Source: an uncultured Succinatimonas sp.
Lineage (GTDB): Bacteria > Pseudomonadota > Gammaproteobacteria > Enterobacterales > Succinivibrionaceae
Length of the DNA: 10,877 nucleotides
Direction of reading: 5' to 3'
Assembly: GCA_900548485.1 (NCBI GenBank)
Contig: URKL01000038.1
Location: 1 to 10,877, forward strand
Below, piece by piece: positions 6,926-10,877 of this stretch (the stretch's first letter is position 1; the number at the start of each line of letters is the position of its first letter). A program made the position numbers and the translations under genes. The notes under the pieces were generated by a model. The model was not told the DNA's origin and did no database searches. It was given only the letters and a program-made list of their open reading frames with translations.

Positions 6926-8209
6926 ATGTTCAAAAAACTTTTGGCAATGGCGTTTTTAATCGTCGGTTGTAGCCAGGTTCAGGCAGCATTGCAAATTGAG
7001 ATTACAGGCGGTATCAACGCCGGTCATAAAATTGCAGTAGCTCCTTTTAATCAGCCGTCAGGACTAAATACTGATGTAGCTTCGGTGGTATCTGCCGATT
7101 TGATGCGCTCAGGTAAATTCAGTCCAATCCCAACATCTTCCATTCCGCAGGGAAGTGTCGTTAATGGTACAGTTAATGTGGATGTAGCCGCTACTTCTGG
7201 CGCGGAAATAATTATTGTTGGTAATGTGACTCCTAATGCTAATAAATATAGCGTGGAGTTCCAGGTTGTAGGTCTGCAAGGCGGTAATAAGGGTAAGGTT
7301 TTAGCTCATTATCGTGGAGATGCTCCGGCAAGTTTATTGCGTCAGGCTTCGCACAGAATTTCAGATCGTGTTTATGAATTATATACAGGTACACCTGGTG
7401 CTTTCCGCACCCGCATCGCTTATATCGTTGTTAAGCATGGACAGCGTTTTCCTTATCAGTTAATGACTGCAGATTACGACGGTTATAATGAAACTCCGAT
7501 TTTAAAATCCACTCAACCCATTATGACTCCAAGCTGGTCACCTGATGGAACCCGTTTAGCTTATGTAAGCTTTGAAGGACGTACTCCGGCAATTTTTGTC
7601 CAGAACATTAATTCTAAAAAGCGTACTAAATTAGCTTCATACCCGGGTATGAATAGTTCTCCTAGTTGGTCACCTGATGGTTCAAAGATCGCTATGGCTT
7701 TATCAAAAGATGGTCAACCGGATATTTATTACTATGACTTAGCTCAAGGTTCTTTGGTAAGGGTTACAGCTAATGCAGCTATTGATACTGAACCTACTTG
7801 GTCATCAGATAGTAAGGCTTTATATTTTACCTCCGAGCGTGGTGGCAAGGCTCAGATTTATAAGTTTGACTTTGCTTCAAGACAGACCTCTCGAGTAACT
7901 TATCAGGGTGCACGAAACCTTTCAGCTCGTTCAATTCCGGGCTCTAATTCTTTAATTGTTATTACTCAAGTTAATGGCTATCGCGTTGCCCGTGTCGATG
8001 CTGATGGTAGTATTTATATGCTTACCACCTCATCATTAGACGAATCCCCAAGCGTTGCCCCTAATGGAAGTATGGTAATATACTCAACTGTATATCAAGG
8101 CCGTAAAGGTCTGGCCATTGTTTCAGCAGACGGCAGATTTAAGGCAAACTTGCCCTCAAGCTCCGGCGAGGTTAGCTCTCCGGCCTGGGGACCTTTACTT
8201 GCAAAATAA
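6926..8209 (+). CDS. tolB: Tol-Pal periplasmic protein TolB
   Basis: Periplasmic protein that binds Pal and TolA and so controls release of Pal for the septal outer membrane. The protein is 427 residues (E. coli 430). The N-terminal signal peptide is 1-20 (basic FKK, hydrophobic core, likely cut after VQA). The mature N-terminus, beginning near ALQIEITGG, corresponds to the TolA-binding box. An alpha/beta domain (about 21-155) precedes a six-bladed beta-propeller (about 160-427). Repeated blade motifs SWSPDGTR (203), SWSPDGSK (247), TWSSDSKA (291) and SVAPNGSM (376) are visible, the first three exactly 44 residues apart. IVGC at 12-15 resembles a lipobox but is out of keeping with the family. 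AAGGAG at 6912-6917 is 8 nt before the ATG. Pal follows after 17 nt. Confidence 0.96.
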   Translation: MFKKLLAMAFLIVGCSQVQAALQIEITGGINAGHKIAVAPFNQPSGLNTDVASVVSADLMRSGKFSPIPTSSIPQGSVVNGTVNVDVAATSGAEIIIVGNVTPNANKYSVEFQVVGLQGGNKGKVLAHYRGDAPASLLRQASHRISDRVYELYTGTPGAFRTRIAYIVVKHGQRFPYQLMTADYDGYNETPILKSTQPIMTPSWSPDGTRLAYVSFEGRTPAIFVQNINSKKRTKLASYPGMNSSPSWSPDGSKIAMALSKDGQPDIYYYDLAQGSLVRVTANAAIDTEPTWSSDSKALYFTSERGGKAQIYKFDFASRQTSRVTYQGARNLSARSIPGSNSLIVITQVNGYRVARVDADGSIYMLTTSSLDESPSVAPNGSMVIYSTVYQGRKGLAIVSADGRFKANLPSSSGEVSSPAWGPLLAK

Positions 8210-8226
8210 ATTTATAGGAAAATAAA

Positions 8227-8760
8227 ATGTTAAAAAATTATTTCTTTGCAATGATCTGTGGCGTGTTGATGACTACTTTAACCGCTTGTTCTACCGATGC
8301 TACTGATACATCTTCATTGGTAAATGATGGTGATGGCTATCAGATTGCCGAGGGTCTTGATAGCGATGGTGCAGTAACCGTTGGTGATCCTAATGCTAAC
8401 AATGGCTCATCTTTCAATGGACCAGCTGAGCTTAGAGACAAGAATACCATTTATTTTGGTTATGATTCAGAGAATATTCAAGATCAATACTTAGCTGTAA
8501 TGCAAGCTCATGCTCAGTATTTACGTAATAATCCAGATGCACGTGTCATTATTGAAGGTCACACTGATGAGCGTGGTACCCCTGAATATAATATCGCCTT
8601 AGGTGAGCGTCGTGCTCGTAGTGTTGCCCGTTATATGCAAAATTTAGGTGTTGATGTAAATCAATTATCTATTGTAAGTTATGGTGAAGAAAAACCTGCA
8701 GATCCTGGTCACAGCGAAGCTGCTTGGTCTCACAACCGTCGTGCTATATTGAATTACTAA
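8227..8760 (+). CDS. pal: Peptidoglycan-associated lipoprotein Pal
   Basis: Outer-membrane lipoprotein that anchors the envelope to peptidoglycan and is retrieved by the Tol machine. The protein is 177 residues (E. coli 173). The lipoprotein signal peptide ends in the lipobox LTAC with Cys21 as lipid acceptor; Ser22 at position +2 is compatible with sorting to the outer membrane. A flexible, Asp/Asn-rich linker (22-70) precedes the OmpA-like domain. Its signature is GHTDERGTPEYN (111-122) followed by ALGERRA, and it ends with SHNRRAILNY; these contain the residues that bind diaminopimelate. AGGA ends 7 nt before the ATG. A strong terminator follows the stop. Confidence 0.97.
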   Translation: MLKNYFFAMICGVLMTTLTACSTDATDTSSLVNDGDGYQIAEGLDSDGAVTVGDPNANNGSSFNGPAELRDKNTIYFGYDSENIQDQYLAVMQAHAQYLRNNPDARVIIEGHTDERGTPEYNIALGERRARSVARYMQNLGVDVNQLSIVSYGEEKPADPGHSEAAWSHNRRAILNY

Positions 8761-8784
8761 TTCAATCATTTTTTTAGCTCTTTA

Positions 8785-8812
8785 AGCCTCTGTGTAATAC
8801 AGGGGCTTTTTT
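8785..8812 (+). terminator. Rho-independent terminator after pal
   Basis: Stem AGCCTCTGT (8785-8793) pairs with ACAGGGGCT (8799-8807), nine pairs with one G-U, around loop GTAAT. A run of T follows (8807-8812). It closes the tolB-pal transcript ahead of cpoB. Confidence 0.88.
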
Positions 8813-8813
8813 G

Positions 8814-8832
8814 TATACAATGGAACTATAAA
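8814..8832 (+). promoter_or_regulatory. Possible cpoB promoter -10 region
   Basis: Since a terminator lies upstream, cpoB probably needs its own promoter or read-through. TACAAT (8816-8821) and TATAAA (8827-8832) are candidate -10 boxes. No convincing -35 box is seen at 16-18 nt; the candidate would fall within the terminator stem. Confidence 0.3.
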
Positions 8833-8853
8833 TATGCAGATAGGAGATTTCTT

Positions 8854-9564
8854 ATGTTAAAAAAGCTTGTATCAGGCATGCTGTTAGCTATGGGGGTTGT
8901 CAGTGTACAAGCTCATGCTGATGATGCAGAAAGTCAGGCTCTACAACGTGCTCTTTTAAATATGCAAAATCAGATGCAGTCTATGCAGTTGGATTTAGCT
9001 TCCGCTAATGGTCAAATTGAAGAGCTAAATTATGAACTGCAAAGAGTAAAAGCAGAAAATGCTGAACTTAAAAAGCAAATAGCCGAGCAGGGTAAATTAG
9101 AACAACAAGATAAGTCTGATGTAAAGAGCGAGGCTGATAATAAGGCTAGCGAAACTCCTAAACAGCAGGATAAGGCTCCTGTAAGTAATTTAAAAGCAGC
9201 CGATAAAAAGGTTTCTGATGAATATAACGCAGCCTATGAATTAGTAAAGCAAAATAAGCTTTCTGAATCAGAGGTGGCTTTTAAGAATTTCTTAGATAAA
9301 AATGCAGAGAACTCTTTATCTCCTAATGCTTGGTACTGGTTAGGACAAGTACAATATAAACAAGAGCATTTTAAAGATGCACGTGTTTCTTTCTTAAATG
9401 CCGCAGGATATAAGAACTCAGCTAAACGACCAGATGCTTTGTATAAATTGGGATTGATTTATAAAGCGTTAGGGGATAATGACAAGGCCAAGCGTTTTTT
9501 TGAGGTTGTAGTTAAGAGTTATCCTAATGATACTTCAGCTATCTTAGCTAAAAAACAGTTGTAG
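8854..9564 (+). CDS. cpoB: Cell division coordinator CpoB (YbgF)
   Basis: Periplasmic Tol-Pal accessory protein that in E. coli binds TolA and tunes PBP1B-LpoB peptidoglycan synthesis to outer-membrane constriction. The protein is 236 residues (E. coli 263). The signal peptide is about 1-22 (KK, hydrophobic core, VQAHA). A coiled coil (about 25-85, rich in Gln, Leu, Glu and Asn), which trimerises homologues, is followed by a charged, Lys/Gln/Ala-rich linker (86-118). Tetratricopeptide repeats fill the C-terminus (about 121-236), seen in AWYWLGQVQYKQEHFKDAR and ALYKLGLIYKALGDNDKAK. AGGAG lies 7 nt before the ATG. It is separated from pal by 93 nt containing a terminator, so its expression may be partly uncoupled. 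Confidence 0.93.
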   Translation: MLKKLVSGMLLAMGVVSVQAHADDAESQALQRALLNMQNQMQSMQLDLASANGQIEELNYELQRVKAENAELKKQIAEQGKLEQQDKSDVKSEADNKASETPKQQDKAPVSNLKAADKKVSDEYNAAYELVKQNKLSESEVAFKNFLDKNAENSLSPNAWYWLGQVQYKQEHFKDARVSFLNAAGYKNSAKRPDALYKLGLIYKALGDNDKAKRFFEVVVKSYPNDTSAILAKKQL

Positions 9565-9627
9565 TTTGGTTATGAATTTACTCCTTTATAGAGGGGGTAG
9601 ATTCTGACAGATTGTGTTAAAAAGATT

Positions 9628-9645
9628 TTTTTGAAGATTCAAAAA
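9628..9645. repeat. AT-rich inverted repeat next to the convergent terminator
   Basis: TTTTTGAA (9628-9635) and TTCAAAAA (9638-9645) are perfect inverted arms around GA. On the minus strand it supplies the T-run just after the larger hairpin at 9647-9677. The rest of 9565-9627 shows nothing recognisable. Confidence 0.55.
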
Positions 9646-9646
9646 C

Positions 9647-9677
9647 TAAGGCATAGCTTAAAACAAGCTATGCCTTA
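9647..9677 (-). terminator. Terminator hairpin between convergent cpoB and isomerase genes
   Basis: Perfect 13-bp stem: bases 9647-9659 (TAAGGCATAGCTT) pair with 9665-9677 around loop AAAAC. On the minus strand the stem is followed by AGTTTTTG, a T-run suited to ending the isomerase transcript. On the plus strand only a weak AATTT follows, so it may be partly bidirectional and also end cpoB. Confidence 0.8.
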
Positions 9678-9708
9678 ATTTCACAAATAAATACTTTTTT
9701 AGTCTAGA

Positions 9709-10341
9709 TTAGAGAGACTTTAAGAAAGCAGCGATCTCGTCATCCTTGCAGTTAGGGTAGAAGAGTTCAGCAAACTTAGGATCATCAATGGTCTTCTTAA
9801 CGAAGTCACGGTCAAGATCCTTTAAGATGTCGATGAGCTTGCGGTGGGTGATTTCTTTAACACCGTCTAAGATCTTCTTGTTGCGTTGCTCAGCTTCAAC
9901 ACGCTCTGGAGGATAGCCACAGCCGAAATCGGTAACGAAGAGCTTCTCGAAGATGTAACGGAGGTTCAATTCACCACCCCAACCAAAGCCTAAGGCATAA
10001 GGTAAGGAGATAGCGTTACCTGCATTGATCTGAGTGAAGAGGTAAGAATCAACAGGGGTAGCGACGTGACCACACTCAACACCAGGGAAAGCATTTAAAG
10101 CCAAGCAAGCACCTTCACCAGTACCACAACCGGTAACAACGAAGTCAGCAGCCTTGGTATTTAAAACGAGGGCAGCTAAGAGACCGTTCATAACATAGGT
10201 TAAGCAACGATCATCTTTAGCGGTGTACATACCATAGTTATCAACAGTGTGGCCGTGAGCCTCTGCAACAGTCTTAAGCTCGTTGTAGATGATGGCATTC
10301 TTGTCAGCCTGGGAGTTTTCTAAAATTAAAGCAATTTTCAT
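9709..10341 (-). CDS. Divergent RpiB/LacA/LacB-family sugar-phosphate isomerase homologue
   Basis: Predicted cytosolic aldose-ketose phosphate isomerase of the RpiB/LacAB fold; the exact substrate is unknown. The protein is 210 residues, about 60 longer than E. coli RpiB (149), the extra being mainly C-terminal. The catalytic loop GCGTGEG (71-77) has Cys72 where RpiB has its base Cys66. However, the N-terminal Asp-His pair of RpiB is Glu-Asn/Ser here (ILENSQAD), and the QHN motif carrying His99 is QIN (104-106). GFGWGGELNLRYIFEKLF and PPERVEAEQRNKKI continue the family pattern. The start at 10341 is favoured over an upstream in-frame codon at 10395 by GGAG 7 nt away and by the family-like start MKIALILENS. 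Codons are strongly skewed to AAG, AAC, TTC, ATC, ACC and GGT, unlike the neighbours. The gene is alone on this strand with its own promoter, operator and terminator. Confidence 0.8.
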   Translation of the reverse strand: MKIALILENSQADKNAIIYNELKTVAEAHGHTVDNYGMYTAKDDRCLTYVMNGLLAALVLNTKAADFVVTGCGTGEGACLALNAFPGVECGHVATPVDSYLFTQINAGNAISLPYALGFGWGGELNLRYIFEKLFVTDFGCGYPPERVEAEQRNKKILDGVKEITHRKLIDILKDLDRDFVKKTIDDPKFAELFYPNCKDDEIAAFLKSL

Positions 10342-10348
10342 ATTTTTT

Positions 10349-10352
10349 CTCC
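10349..10352 (-). promoter_or_regulatory. Ribosome binding site deciding the isomerase start
   Basis: On the minus strand GGAG (within TTGGAGA) ends 7 nt before ATG 10341. It lies downstream of the longer in-frame start at 10395, which also falls upstream of the predicted transcription start, so that longer form is unlikely. Confidence 0.7.
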
Positions 10353-10373
10353 AATGGAATTGTCTATGGGGAT

Positions 10374-10402
10374 ATTGTATGCCCTTTATAGTCAATTAAC
10401 AA
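10374..10402 (-). promoter_or_regulatory. Isomerase gene promoter
   Basis: On the minus strand, -35 TTGTTA (10402-10397) and -10 TACAAT (10379-10374) are 17 bases apart. Transcription would begin near 10367, leaving a leader of about 25 nt. The very AT-rich stretch 10411-10440 upstream of the -35 box could act as an UP element. Confidence 0.6.
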
Positions 10403-10410
10403 ACGTTTGC
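10400..10410. promoter_or_regulatory. LacI/GalR-type operator over the isomerase -35 box
   Basis: CAAACGTTTG (10400-10409) is a perfect palindrome with a central CpG, and one half continues to GTTTGC. This is the core of PurR-like operators and resembles RbsR, CytR and Cra sites of the LacI/GalR family. It overlaps the predicted -35 box, so a bound repressor would block the promoter. Which regulator binds is not visible in this window. Confidence 0.55.
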
Positions 10411-10439
10411 TTAAAAAAATTTTATATTGTTTTTAATTT

Positions 10440-10453
10440 TTGATCATGATCTC
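10440..10453. promoter_or_regulatory. Possible FNR/CRP-family half-conserved site
   Basis: TTGATCATGATCTC matches the FNR consensus TTGAT-N4-ATCAA at 8 of 10 defined positions; GATCATGATC (10442-10451) is itself a palindrome. Its centre is about 80 nt upstream of the predicted isomerase transcription start. In DNA this AT-rich a chance match is quite possible. Confidence 0.25.
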
Positions 10454-10518
10454 AATCTAAAGAAAATAGGTGAATAAATATATTTCTAGAAAAAAAGGCT
10501 AACATTTTGTTTTTTTTA

Positions 10519-10538
10519 AATGGCTTATATAAGCCATT
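10519..10538. repeat. 20-bp perfect palindrome in the isomerase-tRNA gap
   Basis: AATGGCTTAT followed by its exact reverse complement ATAAGCCATT. It is flanked by a T-run on the left (10508-10517) and AT-rich DNA on the right. It could be a dimeric protein site or a hairpin with an 8-bp stem. On neither strand is it followed at once by a good T-run, so it is a poor terminator. Confidence 0.7.
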
Positions 10539-10549
10539 CTTTAAATATT

Positions 10550-10610
10550 TAAAAAAAAATTAAAAAAAAATTAAAAAAAAGCTTGCATATTCATAAGAAA
10601 TGTATAAAAT
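10550..10610 (+). promoter_or_regulatory. Probable promoter with A-tract UP element for the tRNA array
   Basis: Three phased A-tracts (about 10551-10580) precede TTGCAT (10583-10588) and TAAAAT (10605-10610, within TATAAAAT), 16 bases apart. The -35 match is weak, but A-tracts upstream of a stable RNA promoter are typical. This is the only -10-like element close to the first tRNA. Confidence 0.5.
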
Positions 10611-10618
10611 ATTCACTC

Positions 10619-10637
10619 GTTGACTCACTTAGTCAAC
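10619..10637 (+). repeat. Hairpin in the tRNA leader
   Basis: GTTGACT (10619-10625) and AGTCAAC (10631-10637) are perfect 7-base inverted arms around CACTT. They lie between the presumed promoter and the tRNA 5' end. CAACC at 10634-10638 could instead pair with GGTTG at 10647-10651. Confidence 0.55.
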
Positions 10638-10650
10638 CAGCCACAAGGTT

Positions 10651-10726
10651 GGGTCGCTAGCTCAGTCGGTAGAGCAGCGGACTTTTAATCCGTTGGTCAA
10701 GAGTTCGAATCTCTTGCGACCCACCA
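10651..10726 (+). tRNA. tRNA-Lys(UUU)
   Basis: Complete 76-nt cloverleaf. Acceptor GGGTCGC pairs perfectly with GCGACCC, followed by discriminator A and an encoded CCA. The D arm is GCTC/GAGC and the anticodon stem GCGGA/TCCGT with loop CTTTTAA, giving anticodon TTT (10684-10686). The T arm is AAGAG/CTCTT with TTCGAAT loop. It reads AAA and AAG. First gene of a Lys-Lys-Val array like the one after cpoB in E. coli. Confidence 0.97.
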
Positions 10727-10744
10727 GTTGTGATAATTCAGAAT

Positions 10745-10820
10745 GGGTTGTTAGCTCAGTTGGTAGAGCAGCGGACTCTTAATCCGTTGGTCGCGGGTTC
10801 GACCCCCTCACAACCCACCA
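10745..10820 (+). tRNA. tRNA-Lys(CUU) with a T-stem mismatch
   Basis: 76-nt cloverleaf, 18 nt after the first tRNA. Acceptor GGGTTGT pairs perfectly with ACAACCC; CCA is encoded. The anticodon stem is GCGGA/TCCGT with loop CTCTTAA, giving anticodon CTT (10778-10780), which reads AAG. The T stem GCGGG/CCCTC contains one C-U mismatch (bases 10794 and 10808), where CCCGC would pair fully. Otherwise it closely resembles the preceding tRNA-Lys. Confidence 0.93.
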
Positions 10821-10823
10821 CGT

Positions 10824-10877
10824 GGAAGCATAGCTCAGTTTGGTTAGAGCATCTGCCTTACAAGCAGAGGGTCACAG
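10824..10877 (+). tRNA. tRNA-Val(UAC), 3' end beyond the window
   Basis: Starts 3 nt after the previous CCA. The acceptor 5' strand is GGAAGCA, followed by TA, D arm GCTC/GAGC, then anticodon stem TCTGC/GCAGA with loop CTTACAA, giving anticodon TAC (10859-10861). The window ends in the T arm, so the 3' acceptor strand cannot be checked. Its tight spacing supports a single precursor with the two Lys tRNAs. Confidence 0.88.

Noticed and set aside
10342..10395. N-terminally extended isomerase starting at 10395
   Set aside because: The 18 extra residues are not family-like, and their codons run through the ribosome site and the predicted -10 box.
10651..10877. Phage or genomic-island attachment site at the tRNA genes
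   Set aside because: No integrase, no duplicated tRNA 3' end and no flanking direct repeat is visible in the window.

Overview
This window looks like core chromosome of an AT-rich gammaproteobacterium. The evidence is the gene order ruvC-ruvA-ruvB-ybgC-tolQ-tolR-tolA-tolB-pal-cpoB followed by Lys and Val tRNA genes. The ruvCAB-tol-pal linkage is found in pseudomonads, and the cpoB-to-Lys/Val-tRNA linkage is found in Escherichia coli (lysT-valT array). The low GC content, short gaps and anaerobe-like flavour would fit a host-associated member such as the Succinivibrionaceae. That family assignment is inference only; no 16S rRNA or species marker is present.

Layout. Bases 1-891: the 3' part of a bile acid:sodium symporter (BASS) family transporter, cut by the left edge. 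Bases 1003-1734: a short-chain dehydrogenase/reductase, followed after 10 nt by ruvC. Bases 1745-3978: ruvC, ruvA and ruvB, the complete Holliday-junction branch migration and resolution set. Bases 3981-8760: ybgC, tolQ, tolR, tolA, tolB and pal, which build the Tol-Pal envelope-constriction machine. A good sigma70-like promoter lies just before tolB, and a rho-independent terminator follows pal. Bases 8854-9564: cpoB, behind that terminator. Bases 9647-9677: a strong hairpin between convergent genes. Bases 9709-10341, minus strand: a divergent RpiB/LacA/LacB-family sugar-phosphate isomerase homologue. Bases 10342-10650: a 309-nt very AT-rich non-coding stretch holding the isomerase promoter with a LacI/GalR-type operator, palindromes, A-tracts and a likely tRNA promoter. 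Bases 10651-10877: tRNA-Lys(UUU), tRNA-Lys(CUU) and a right-truncated tRNA-Val(UAC).

How the genes work together. RuvA and RuvB migrate Holliday junctions and RuvC cuts them. TolQ, TolR and TolA form the inner-membrane energy-transducing complex; TolB, Pal and CpoB are the periplasmic and outer-membrane partners, and YbgC is the usual cytoplasmic companion. From ruvC to tolA the genes are separated by 0-11 nt, so they can be one transcript; tolB-pal can also be transcribed from its own promoter.

No wholly new multi-gene system is evident. The parts most worth a second look are: (i) the isomerase homologue, which sits between cpoB and the tRNA array, has high-expression-like codon use, a palindromic operator over its -35 box, and lacks active-site residues of classical RpiB; (ii) TolQ with a roughly 96-residue Gln-rich cytoplasmic tail; (iii) TolA with a nearly pure 24-bp repeat and a CxxC pair in its C-terminal domain; (iv) a tRNA-Lys(CUU) with a T-stem mismatch.
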